Assembly: GCF_016545825.1 (NCBI RefSeq)
Contig: NC_052617.1
Location: 6,220,600 to 6,284,599 of the forward strand
Reading direction: 5' to 3'
Length of the DNA: 64,000 bases
Origin: Eucalyptus grandis
Taxonomy: Eukaryota > Streptophyta > Magnoliopsida > Myrtales > Myrtaceae
In this document: in pieces, positions 1 through 11,020 of the stretch
How positions within the stretch are numbered: position 1 is the first letter of the stretch
Layout of the letters: each line of letters starts with the position of its first letter
The notes under the pieces: model-generated
The model's database searches: none
The model's input: the letters and a program-made list of their open reading frames with translations, nothing else
Told to the model about the DNA's origin: nothing
Translations under genes and position numbers: made by a program

Positions 1-2647
1 TCAGCATCCGGATCGAGGCACATGGGGTTTCGATCCTTGATTCATTCAAGGTTAGTACATTAAATGTAGCTCAAGTCAAAGTATGGATGAGTATGTTTTT
101 GTTAGGTTTATTTTGAACTCTTAAATGTCGTTGTTTTGTGAAGTGATGAGCTAGAAGTTAGACGTGCACATCTTAAGCTTTGATTTGGTGTATTAAAGCC
201 CCCGAATGTAAGTCATTTGTCAACTCGAATCCATCTAAAAATATACACACTATTCTGAAAATATGACTTGAAGTATCTTGCTGTGATTGTTGAGCATGCG
301 AGGAGGTTTTGTTTGTTGACTTTGCTTCTCTTATGAGTGCTTCATTCGGTTGATTACTTTTATACAATGTTATTGGGTGATTGTCTATGAATTGACGATC
401 AATAATCATGAATTTGAGGTTGATTGAGCGTGATTTGTGTTAATCTGCAATTTCATACCTTTATGATGGACTTATTGTTTTGGCTAAAAATGAAGTGCTA
501 AATGAGGTTTTTTTGACCTCGAACCCTTCTAGACATAAAAATACACTTCTAGAGCTTTGATTTGATACGTCACACACCCATAGTGGATGTCGTTTGGTTG
601 CTGAAAAGCACATTTGAAATCTGTCAGATTACGTAGCAATTTTAGATTGATTTGCTGTTACGACTTATTGATGTTCTAGCTGGATTGAGCTAGTAGATGA
701 TGTTGTTTGAACTTATGCAGGATGAACTTGCAAACGATATATTGATCGATGATGGAAACCAAATAAATACGCTTAGGAAAACTATTGCATATAAAATAGC
801 AAGAGACCATAATATGCTGGAAATTCCATGAAATTGTATTTTCAACTTTTGTAAATCTGTCAGGAAGCTCTTTCATTTTCACTTTGGCAATTGCACAATG
901 ATGACACAAAAATCAACAAAATGTTGGACAAAATCATTTTGGAATATCAAGTTAAGGATGATTTCTCTGAGCACCGTCCTTTCACTTGACTAATAAATAA
1001 TTATGCTTTATACTTATCACGTATATATTTAAGCATGATATTTGTGAAATGTTTTTGAAGCGAAATTTTTACATGGAATTTTCACGTGGCACGGGACTGA
1101 ATAATCGTGTATGTATATTTCAATAATGGTGAGAGAACCTTGTATTTCTTCTTTATGCATTGCTTGTGGCTAGTTAATTTTACCTGGGATTCCGACCAAA
1201 AAAAAAAAAAAATTCTACCCGGGATCATATATTGTTGATAAATGTGAGGAATCCTACGCTATTCTTATATGCACCGGTTGTGGCGGGTAAACGCTTTGCA
1301 GCATTCAGGGTGAGATTGGGTCTATTTTTAACCCTTTCGACCCGCATTAAAGATTTTACAAAAATAAATTGACTCAAAAATTTTGATTAAATAATTAAAT
1401 GGACTCAAACCGAGGAAGCTGTTTGTGTAGCTGTTCAGCCCAGAGTGCAGGCTAATTCGGCCCAGATCCGCTCCACCCTTGGGCCCATGTACGATCAAAA
1501 AGAAAAAAAAAAAGGAAAAAAAAAAAAGAGGAACGGGAAGAACTGCTCCGTTTCTTCGATTTCAGCCGTCTTCATTTCCTCAATCTCTCTCTGGGATCTC
1601 TCTGGTAGCTTCGGCATTCCATCGATCGGTTCTTCAGATGCGCGTTCGAATCTAAGGAGCGATCTTCCAGGTAATTCCGCAACTCCTCTTCGATCGAACT
1701 CCATCACTGCTAGATCGGTCTCCCTCCATCCCTGTGCGCAAGCGCCTGCTCGTGGATCGGAGCTACGCCGGTCGTAGTTTCGTGTCTTGCTTCTCACGGC
1801 ATGGCGATCTCCGATTGGCGCCATCGACGGATCGGCTCTGGGGTGAGCTTAATGCGGACGATCGAGGATGTTTCCGTGCGCTTGTTGTTCGTGATTGCTG
1901 TTTTTGGGCACTCGCGTCCCTTTTTTATTTTTCTTTGAATCGATGAGGATGGGAATCGGAGTTTCGGGTGAGTAGGAGATGGAGTGGTCGACGGTGCGGC
2001 ATACGGATCCGAGGCACATAGGGAGAGGCCTCAAGCCCTCGCAGCCTCACGCGCGGCGTTCCATCCCCATCGGGCGATTGTCGCCGCGGCTATCGGAACC
2101 CATGTCGTCGGTAAATGCCGCTCTCGTGATTTTTCTTGTCTCGCTTCGACGGCTTTGTTTTGCGTTATGTTTCAAATGTTTGGTTTGAAGTAGTTTGGGA
2201 GTCATTTGATTGCGGTATTAGTCAGGTTTGTTGTGATTGGCTGTGATCAAGCTGCTCGGTGTGATTAGTTTTGCTACTTTTTCGTTTGGTTTTCTGACTT
2301 AAAATGGCCGAGTAGAACTTCGCACGTGGTGCAGTGATTTAGTTGAGTTCCGGTTATTAGTATATGTGTTCTTTCCTTTTTCATTCCCTTTATCTCTTTA
2401 TTCAATTCTTCTTTAGTGTAATTTAACTTTCGTACACTTACAAACATGGCTACGAGATGTCGACTTGAAACCGTTTTGCAAGATGGTATATTTGAATGAT
2501 GACCTTTATTGAAAATTGTTAGATCGACTAGGCATATCCATCAATCAATGAGGTAAAGGTAAAGTTGGAGTTGAAGTTGAACTAGAATCTTAAGCGAGAG
2601 GAAATGCAATGATAAGTTCCTTACCTTCCCACTACCCTCTAGAACGG
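1..2647 (+). repeat. Array unit 1
   Basis: First repeat unit. It carries an exon-like segment at 721-831, a poly(A) tract near 1198-1211, a leader-like region at 1445-1978 and an exon-1 copy at 1979-2110. Differences from the other units are concentrated at CTG/CAG sites and homopolymers. Confidence 0.9.
1979..2110 (+). pseudogene. TWD40-1-like first exon, copy 1 (frameshifted)
   Basis: The copy starts MEWSTV and ends at a GTAAAT splice donor at 2111. It is 132 bases long, one short of copy 4, so the frame slips after the LKPSQPHA part. Two CTG codons of copy 4 appear here as ACG and CCG. No downstream WD40 exons follow. Confidence 0.6.
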
Positions 2648-2702
2648 TCAGCATCTGGATCTGAGGCACATAGGGTTTCGATCCTTCGCTGATTCATTCA
2701 AG
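2643..2702 (+). other. Exon-like segment in array unit (20 codons), unidentified
   Basis: A pyrimidine-rich tract ending CCCTCTAG precedes a 60-base open stretch that reads NGQHLDLRHIGFRSFADSFK and stops at a GTTAGT donor. Equivalents lie at 5283-5342, 7934-7993 and the start of the window. Its first half shares a run of 27 identical bases with exon 1 of unit 4. Splice-site quality and an open phase-0 frame suggest a real internal exon; I do not recognise the protein. Confidence 0.35.
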
Positions 2703-3372
2703 GTTAGTACATTAAATGTAGCTCAAGTCAAAGTATGGATGAGTATGTTTTTGTTAGGTTTATTTTGAACTCTTAAATGTCGTTGTTTTGTGAAGTGATG
2801 AGCTAGAAGTTAGACGTGCACATCTTAAGCTTTGATTTGGTGTATTAAAGCCCCCGAATGTAAGTCATTTGTCAACTCGAATCCATCTAAAAAATATACA
2901 CACTATTCTGAAAATATGACTTGAAGTATCTTTGCTTGTGATTGTTGAGCATGCGAGGTTTTGTTTGTTGACTTTGCTTCTCTTATGAGTGCTTCATTCG
3001 GTTGATTACTTTTATACAATGTTATTGGGTGATTGTCTATGAATTGACGATCAATAATCATGAATTTGAGGTTGATTGAGCGTGATTTGTGTTAATCTGC
3101 AATTTCATACCTTTATGATGGACTTATTGTTTTGGCTAAAAATGAAGTGCTAAATGAGGTTTTTTTGACCTCGAACCCTTCTAGACATAAAAAATACACT
3201 TCTAGAGCTTTGATTTGATACGTCACACACCCATAGTGGATGTCGTTTGGTTCTTGAAAAGCACATTTGAAATCTGTCAATTCTGTAGCAATTTTAGATT
3301 GATTTGCTGTTCTGACTTATTGATGTTCTAGCTGGATTGAGCTAGTAGATGATGTTGTTTGAACTTATGCAG

Positions 3373-3483
3373 GATGAACTTGCAAACGATATATTGATCG
3401 ATGATGGAAACCAAATAAATACGCTTAGGAAAACTATTGCATATAAAATAGCAAGAGACCATAATATGCTGGAAATTCCATGA
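3373..3483 (+). other. Exon-like segment in array unit (DELANDILIDDG...), unidentified
   Basis: It follows a TGCAG acceptor and reads DELANDILIDDGNQINTLRK, then TIAYKIARDHNMLEIP and a stop. It would splice in frame after the SFADSFK segment 670 bases upstream. Equivalents are at 721-831, 6011-6121 and 8666-8776 and are identical in coding sequence. A further short open segment after a TGTCAG acceptor (about 3513-3640, ending FSEHRPFT and a stop, followed by AATAAATAAT) could be an alternative end. I cannot name the protein; it may be the tail of a second gene captured in the duplicated unit. Confidence 0.35.
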
Positions 3484-4621
3484 AATTGTATTTTCAACTT
3501 TTGTAAATCTGTCAGGAAGCTCTTTCATTTTCACGGCAATTGCACAATGATGACACAAAAATCAACAAAATGTTGGACAAAATCATTTTGGAATATCAAG
3601 TTAAGGATGATTTCTCTGAGCACCGTCCTTTCACTTGACTAATAAATAATTATGCTTTATACTTATCACGTATATATTTAAGCATGATATTTGTGAAATG
3701 TTTTTGAAGCGAAATTTTTACATGGAATTTTCACGTGGCACGGGACTGAATAATCGTGTATGTATATTTCAATAATGGTGAGAGAACCTTGTATTTCTTC
3801 TTTTATGCATTGCTTGTGGCTAGTTAATTTTACCTGGGATTCCGACCAAAAAAAAAAAAAAAATTCTACCGGGATCATATATTGTTGATAAATGTGAGGA
3901 TCTGCGCTATTCTTATATGCACCGGTTGTGGCGGGTAAACGCTTTGCAGCATTCAGGGTGAGATTGGGTCTATTTTTAACCCTTTCGACCCGCATTAAAG
4001 ATTTTACAAAAATAAATTGACTCAAAAATTTTGATTAAATAATTAAATGGACTCAAACCGAGGAAGCTGTTTGTGTAGCTGTTCAGCCCAGAGTGCAGGC
4101 TAATTCGGCCCAGATCCGCTCCACCCTTGGGCCCATGTACGATCAAAGAAAAAAAAAGGAAAAAAAAAAAAAGAGGAACGGGAAGAACTGCTCTGTTTCT
4201 TCGATTTCAGCCGTCTTCATTTCCTCAATCTCTCTCTGGGATCTCTCTGGTAGCTTCGGCATTCCATCGATCGGTTCTTCAGATGCGCGTTCGAATCTAA
4301 GGAGCGATCTTCCGGTAATTCCGCAACTCCTCTTCGATCGAACTCCATCACGCTAGATCGGTCTCCCTCCATCCCCGTGCGCAAGCGCTGCTCGTGGATC
4401 GGAGCTACGCCGGTCGTAGTTTCGTATGCTGCTTCTCACGGCATGGCGATCTCCAAGCTGGCGCCATCGACCGATTCGGCTCGGAATTGAGCTTAATGCG
4501 GACGATCGAGGATGTTTCCGTGCGCAGTTGTTCGTGATTGCTGTTTTTGGGCACTCGCGTCCCTTTTTATTTTTCTTTGAATCGATGCGAGGATGGGAAT
4601 CGGAGTTTCGGTGAGTAGGAG

Positions 4622-4749
4622 ATGGAGTGGTCGACGGTGCAGCATCGGATCGAGGCACATAGGGAGAGGCCTCAAGCCTCGCAGCCTCACGCGCGGCGTT
4701 CCATCCCCATCGGGCGATTGTCGCGCGGCTATCGGAACCCATGTCGTCG
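4622..4749 (+). pseudogene. TWD40-1-like first exon, copy 2 (frameshifted)
   Basis: Same exon as at 1979-2110 and 9935-10067 but only 128 bases, with single-base losses at the two CTG sites and elsewhere. The GTAAAT donor is kept at 4750. It cannot encode the family N-terminus as written. Confidence 0.6.
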
Positions 4750-5287
4750 GTAAATGCCGCTCTCGTGATTTTTCTTGTCTCTGCTTCGACGGCTTTGTTT
4801 TGCGTTATGTTTCAAATGTTTGGTTTGAAGTAGTTTGGGAGTCATTTGATTGCGGTATTAGTCAGGTTTGTTGTGATTGGCTGTGATCAAGCTGCTCGGT
4901 GTGATTAGTTTTGCTACTTTTTCGTTTGGTTTTCTGACTTAAAATGGCCGAGTAGAACTTCGCACGTGGTGCAGTGATTTAGTTGAGTTCCGGTTATTAG
5001 TATATGTGTTCTTTCCTTTTTCATTCCCCTTTTATCTCTTTATTCAATTCTTCTTTAGTGTAATTTAACTTTCGTACACTTACAAACATGGCTACAGATG
5101 TCGACTTGAAACCGTTTTGCAAGATGGTATATTTGAATGATGACCTTTATTGAAAATTGTTAGATCGACTAGGCATATCCATCAATCAATGAGGTAAAGG
5201 TAAAGTTGGAGTTGAAGTTGAACTAGAATCTTAAGCAGAGGAAATGCAATGATAAGTTCCTTACCTTCCCACTACCCTCTAGAACGG

Positions 5288-7938
5288 TCAGCATCTGGAT
5301 CTGAGGCACATAGGGTTTCGATCCTTCGCTGATTCATTCAAGGTTAGTACATTAAATGTAGCTCAAGTCAAAGTATGGATGAGTATGTTTTTGTTAGGTT
5401 TATTTTGAACTCTTAAATGTCGTTGTTTTGTGAAGTGATGAGCTAGAAGTTAGACGTGCACATCTTAAGCTTTGATTTGGTGTATTAAAGCCCCCGAATG
5501 TAAGTCATTTGTCAACTCGAATCCATCTAAAAAATATACACACTATTCTGAAAATATGACTTGAAGTATGCTGCTGTGATTGTTGAGCATGCGAGGAGGT
5601 TTTGTTTGTTGACTTTGCTTCTCTTATGAGTGCTTCATTCGGTTGATTACTTTTATACAATGTTATTGGGTGATTGTCTATGAATTGACGATCAATAATC
5701 ATGAATTTGAGGTTGATTGAGCGTGATTTGTGTTAATCTGCAATTTCATACCTTTATGATGGACTTATTGTTTTGGCTAAAAATGAAGTGCTAAATGAGG
5801 TTTTTGACCTCGAACCCTTCTAGACATAAAAATACACTTCTAGAGCTTTGATTTGATACGTCACACACCCATAGTGGATGTCGTTTGGTTGCTGAAAAGC
5901 ACATTTGAAATCTGTCAATTCTGTAGCAATTTTAGATTGATTTGCTGTTCTGACTTATTGATGTTCTAGCTGGATTGAGCTAGTAGATGATGTTGTTTGA
6001 ACTTATGCGGGATGAACTTGCAAACGATATATTGATCGATGATGGAAACCAAATAAATACGCTTAGGAAAACTATTGCATATAAAATAGCAAGAGACCAT
6101 AATATGCTGGAAATTCCATGAAATTGTATTTTCAACTTTTGTAAATCTGTCCAGGAAGCTCTTTCATTTTCTTTGGCAATTGCACAATGATGACACAAAA
6201 ATCAACAAAATGTTGGACAAAATCATTTTGGAATATCAAGTTAAGGATGATTTCTCTGAGCACCGTCCTTTCACTTGACTAATAAATAATTATGCTTTAT
6301 ACTTATCACGTATATATTTAAGCATGATATTTGTGAAATGTTTTTGAAGCGAAATTTTTACATGGAATTTTCACGTGGCACGGGACTGAATAATCGTGTA
6401 TGTATATTTCAATAATGGTGAGAGAACCTTGTATTTCTTCTTTTATGCATTGCTTGTGGCTAGTTAATTTTACCTGGGATTCCGACCAAAAAAAAAAAAA
6501 TTCTACCCGGGATCATATATTGTTGATAAATGTGAGGAATCCTACGCTATTCTTATATGCACCGGTTGTGGCGGGTAAACGCTTTGCAGCATTCGGGGGT
6601 GAGATTGGGTCTATTTTTAACCCTTTCGACCCGCATTAAAGATTTTACAAAAATAAATTGACTCAAAAATTTTGATTAAATAATTAAATGGACTCAAACC
6701 GAGGAAGCTGTTTGTGTAGGCTGTTCAGCCCAGTGCGAGCTAATTCGGCCCGAGATCCGCTCCACCCTTGGGCCCATGTACGATCAAAAGAAAAAAAAAG
6801 GAAAAAAAAAAAAAGGAACAGGGAAGAAGCGCTCTGTTTCTTCGATTTCAGCCGTCTTCATTTCCTCAATCTCTCTCGGGATCTCTACGGTAGCTTCGGC
6901 ATTCCATCGATCGGTTCTTCGAGATGCGCGTTCGAATCTAGGAGCGATCTTCAGTGTAATTCCGCAACTCCTCTTCGATCGAACTCCATCACCTGCTAGA
7001 TCGGTCTCCCTCCATCCCTGTGCGCAAGCGCCTGCTCGTGGATCGGAGCTACGCCGGTCGTAGTTTCGTGTACTGCTTCTCACGGCATGGCGATCTCCGA
7101 GCTGGCGCCATCGACCGATTCGGCTCTGGAATTGAGCTTAATGCGGACGATCGAGGATGTTTCCGTGCGCAGCTGTTGTTCGTGATTGCTGTTTTTGGGC
7201 ACTCGCGTCCCTTTTTTATTTTTCTTTGAATCGATGCTGAGGATGGGAATCGGAGTTTCAGGTGAGTAGGAGATGGAGTGGTCGACGGTGCGGCATGCGG
7301 ATCGAGGCACATAGGGAGAGGCCTCAAGCCCTCGCAGCCTCACGCGGCGGCGTTCCATCCCCATCGGGCGATTGTCGCCGCGGCTATCGGAACCCATGTC
7401 GTCGGTAAATGCCGCTCTCGTGATTTTTCTTGTCTCGCTTCGACGGCTTTGTTTTGCGTTATGTTTCAAATGTTTGGTTTGAAGTAGTTTGGGAGTCATT
7501 TGATTGCGGTATTAGTCGGGTTTGTTGTGATTGGCTGTGATCAAGCTGCTCGGTGTGATTAGTTTTGCTACTTTTCGTTTGGTTTCGACTTAAAATGGCC
7601 GAGTAGAACTTCGCACGTGGTGCGGTGATTTAGTTGAGTTCCGGTTATTAGTATATGTGTTCTTTCCTTTTTCATTCCCCTTTTATCTCTTTATTCAATT
7701 CTTCTTTAGTGTAATTTAACTTTCGTACACTTACAAACATGGCTACAGATGTCGACTTGAAACCGTTTTGCAAGATGGTATATTTGAATGATGACCTTTA
7801 TTGAAAATTGTTAGATCGACTAGGCATATCCATCAATCAATGAGGTAAAGGTAAAGTTGGAGTTGAAGTTGAACTAGAATCTTAAGCAGAGGAAATGCAA
7901 TGATAAGTTCCTTACCTTCCCACTACCCTCTAGAACGG
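5288..7938 (+). repeat. Array unit 3
   Basis: Third repeat unit. Exon-like segments are at 5283-5342 and 6011-6121, and the exon-1 copy is at 7273-7404. The splice acceptor before 6011 reads CGG instead of the CAG found in the other units, and the leader has several CTG-to-xCG changes. Confidence 0.9.
7273..7404 (+). pseudogene. TWD40-1-like first exon, copy 3 (frameshifted)
   Basis: Third copy, 132 bases, ATG to the GTAAAT donor at 7405. It loses one base where copy 4 has the second CTG, which breaks the frame in the middle of the QHLDLRHIG motif. Confidence 0.6.
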
Positions 7939-10190
7939 TCGGCATGCGGATCCCGAGGCACATAGGGTTTCGATCCTTCGCCGATTCATTCAAGGTTAGT
8001 ACATTAAATGTAGCTCAAGTCAAAGTATGGATGAGTATGTTTTTGTTAGGTTTATTTTGAACTCTTAAATGTCGTTGTTTTGTGAAGTGATGAGCTAGAA
8101 GTTAGACGTGCACATCTTAAGCTTTGATTTGGTGTATTAAAGCCCCCGAATGTAAGTCATTTGTCAACTCGAATCCATCTAAAAAATATACACACTATTC
8201 TGAAAATATGACTTGAAGTATGCTGCTGTGATTGTTGAGCATGCGAGGAGGTTTTGTTTGTTGACTTTGCTTCTCTTATGAGTGCTTCATTCGGTTGATT
8301 ACTTTTATACAATGTTATTGGGTGATTGTCTATGAATTGACGATCAATAATCATGAATTTGAGGTTGATTGAGCGTGATTTGTGTTAATCTGCAATTTCA
8401 TACCTTTATGATGGACTTATTGTTTTGGCTAAAAATGAAGTGCTAAATGAGGTTTTTTTGACCTCGAACCCTTCTAGACATAAAAAATACACTTCTAGAG
8501 CTTTGATTTGATACGTCACACACCCATAGTGGATGTCGTTTGGTTGCTGAAAAGCACATTTGAAATCTGTCAATTCTGTAGCAATTTTAGATTGATTTGC
8601 TGTTCTGACTTATTGATGTTCTAGCTGAATTGAGCTAGTAGATGATGTTGTTTGAACTTATGCAGGATGAACTTGCAAACGATATATTGATCGATGATGG
8701 AAACCAAATAAATACGCTTAGGAAAACTATTGCATATAAAATAGCAAGAGACCATAATATGCTGGAAATTCCATGAAATTGTATTTTCAACTTTTGTAAA
8801 TCTGTCCGGGAAGCTCTTTCATTTTCACTTGGCAATTGCACAATGATGACACAAAAATCAACAAAATGTTGGACAAAATCATTTTGGAATATCAAGTTAA
8901 GGATGATTTCTCTGAGCACCGTCCTTTCACTTGACTAATAAATAATTATGCTTTATACTTATCACGTATATATTTAAGCATGATATTTGTGAAATGTTTT
9001 TGAAGCGAAATTTTTACATGGAATTTTCACGTGGCACGGGACTGAATAATCGTGTATGTATATTTCAATAATGGTGAGAGAACTTTGTATTTCTTCTTTT
9101 ATGCATTGCTTGTGGCTAGTTAATTTTACCTGGGATTCCGACCAAAAAAAAAAAAATTCTACCCGGGATCATATATTGTTGATAAATGTGAGGGATCCTG
9201 CGCTATTCTTATATGCACCGGTTGTGGCGGGTAAACGCTTTGCAGCATTCAGGGTGAGATTGGGTCTATTTTTAACCCTTTCGACCCGCATTAAAGATTT
9301 TACAAAAATAAATTGACTCAAAAATTTTGATTAAATAATTAAATGGACTCAAACCGAGGAAGTTTGTTTGTGTAGGCCGTTCGGCCCAGAGTGCGAGCTA
9401 ATTCGGCGGATCCGCTCCACCCTTGGGCCCATGTACGATCAAAGAAAAAAAAGGAAAAAAAAAAAAAAAAAAAAAAGAGGAACGGGAAGAAGCTTTCTGT
9501 TTCTTCGATTTCAGCCGTCTTCATTTCCTCAATCTCTCTCTGGGATCTCTCTGGTAGCTTCTCGGCATTCCATCGATCGGTTCTTCAAATGCGCGTTCGA
9601 ATCTAAGGAGCGATCTTCCAGGTAATTCCGCAACTCCTCTTCGATCGAACTCCATCACTGCTAGATCGGTCTCCCTCCATCCCTGTGCGCAAGCGCCTGC
9701 TCGTGGATCGGAGCTACGCCGGTCGTAGTTTCGTGTACTTCTCACGGCATGGCGATCTCCGAGCTGGCGCCATCGACCGATTCGGCTACGGAATTGAGCT
9801 TAATGCGGACGATCGAGGATGTTTCCGTGCGCAGCTGTTGTTCGTGATTGCTGTTTTTGGGCACTCACGTCCCTTTTTGATTTTTCTTTGAATCGATGCT
9901 GAGGATGGGAATCGGAGTTTCAGGTGAGTAGGAGATGGAGTGGTCGACGGTGCAGCATCTGGATCTGAGGCACATAGGGAGAGGCCTCAAGCCCTCGCAG
10001 CCTCACGCGGCGGCGTTCCATCCCCATCGGGCGATTGTCGCCGCGGCTATCGGAACCCATGTCGTCGGTAAATGCCGCTCTCATGATTTTTCTTGTCTCG
10101 CTTCGACGGCTTTGTTTTGCGTTATGTTTCAAATGTTTGGTTTGAAGTAGTTTGGGGAGTCATTTGATTGCGGTATTAGTCGGGTTTGTT
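7939..10190 (+). repeat. Array unit 4, truncated on the right
   Basis: Fourth repeat unit. It matches the others until about 10190, just after the shared GGGTTTGTTGT, and then passes into unrelated sequence; about 400 bp of the unit are missing. It holds the only exon-1 copy with an uninterrupted family-like reading frame (9935-10067). Confidence 0.9.
9935..10067 (+). CDS. TWD40-1-like first exon, copy 4 (intact but partial)
   Basis: This 133-base exon encodes 44 residues beginning MEWSTVQHLDLRHIGRG, then LKPSQPHAAAFHPHRAIVA and GTHVV, and ends in phase 1 at a GTAAAT donor. From memory, this matches the N-terminus of the Arabidopsis TPLATE-complex WD40 protein TWD40-1 (MEW-TVQHLDLRHVGRG, then PHAAAFHPTQA). 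That complex acts with clathrin at the plasma membrane in endocytosis. The next family residues (E-FDALTG) are not found downstream: the repeat ends about 120 bp further on and unrelated DNA follows. It is therefore a stranded first exon, unless a body lies outside the window. A gene promoter is likely present just upstream, so the copy may be transcribed. Identity with the family rests on remembered sequence only. Confidence 0.6.
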
Positions 10191-10730
10191 GTTGTGAAGA
10201 AGATGAAATTTCTCATTTCTATAAAGATAGCCAAGTTTGTAAAGTTTCTTGTATGGATATGAATAAAAATAGAGAGAATTTGAGGCAAAATACGGTTTTA
10301 CCCAAGGATGGTTGCTACTCAAATGCCTAACCTACTCGCTAACTCAAGTACGGCTTAAAGAGTTTTCTTGGGTAGATTTCCTATCGATTGCAATGCTAGA
10401 TCGGATGTGTAAATAATACCACATACTAGACAAGTTTGGCACATTGGGCTCATTTAAAAAAATTAGTGCTTAGAAGTTACAATGTTTGAGAACTCCCTTG
10501 ATTCGGAAGAAGTGGCAAAACTTCCATTGATCGACAAAGACATTAGTTAGCTTCATGAGGCCTGCCATGTCAATAATCATCTACATTCATTTTCTCTTTT
10601 TTGACCCAGAATTTTTACATGTCATAATACTTTCCTTTTGCCCAGTTTGGGAAAATGTCTGTATTTCCTATAATCTTTTCTCTGCATGTTGTTTGCCGGT
10701 GGTGAAAATGATAACTTTTAATTTTTTTTT
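10191..10730. other. Spacer after array breakpoint
   Basis: Unique AT-rich sequence right of the truncated fourth unit. I see no supported gene, repeat or RNA. Short open frames here have no recognisable content. Confidence 0.6.
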
Positions 10731-11010
10731 GTGTCGCGGCGGAGGACTGAGTGGCCCCGCGGCGCCATTGGGCGGAGGAGGATCGGCGGCCGGCGCCGGC
10801 CGCTCGGTACCTCGGGGAGCCACGGGGAGCTCGTGCCCGCCGGAGATCGCGGAGCGCGGCTCAGCGGTGGTCTTTGGGACGCGCGCCGCAGTGGCTGCTC
10901 ACGCCGGCCGCCGCGGCGCTGGTCAAGCGGCGGCTCCTGATTGACCTCGTCGTCATCGTCCGAGTCCGGGCAGGAGGGAACTTTTCGGTGCAAGAGTGAT
11001 GGCGAGCGGC
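10731..11010 (-). other. GC-rich island, possible retroposed fragment
   Basis: A sharply GC-rich block of about 270 bp sits in AT-rich DNA. Read on the minus strand it ends in a run of nine A (the T run at 10723-10731), as a processed gene fragment would. An acidic stretch (DSDDDDEVNQEP) can be read on the minus strand, but no family is recognisable. It could equally be the edge of the neighbouring transposon-like element. Confidence 0.3.
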
Positions 11011-11020
11011 GGCATGGAAG

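Larger units (their letters stand above)
2648..5287 (+). repeat. Array unit 2
   Basis: Second repeat unit, aligned base for base with unit 1 over most of its length. Exon-like segments are at 2643-2702 (starting just before the unit boundary) and 3373-3483, and the exon-1 copy is at 4622-4749. The exon-1 copy is the shortest of the four, with several single-base losses. Confidence 0.9.
1..10190 (+). repeat. Tandem array of ~2.65 kb units (promoter + exon 1 duplications)
   Basis: The same sequence recurs head to tail with starts at 1, 2648, 5288 and 7939, giving unit lengths of 2647, 2640 and 2651 bp and a fourth copy that stops at about 10190. The window opens inside the repeat, so more copies may lie upstream. 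Each unit contains, in order, an intron-like AT-rich part, an exon-like segment, a poly(A) stretch, a 5'-leader-like region with a purine tract, a first coding exon, and intron sequence up to the next unit. AT-rich stretches are identical or nearly so over hundreds of bases in all copies, so the copies are very young or have been homogenised. No unit is followed by a second exon of the WD40 gene, so the array looks like amplified 5' gene ends. Repeat structure is seen directly; gene origin is inferred. Confidence 0.95.

Noticed and set aside
173..409. Minus-strand open frames repeated in each array unit (MIIDRQFIDNH... and MCHHCAIAK...)
   Set aside because: They recur only because the repeat recurs, vary in length with single-base indels, show no family features, and run antisense to intron-like sequence.
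1445..1824. Plus- and minus-strand frames over the array leader (MQANSAQIRSTLGPM..., MAPIGDRHAVRSK...)
   Set aside because: These lie in a purine/pyrimidine-rich leader with A-run indels between copies; the frame is not preserved between units and no family is recognisable.
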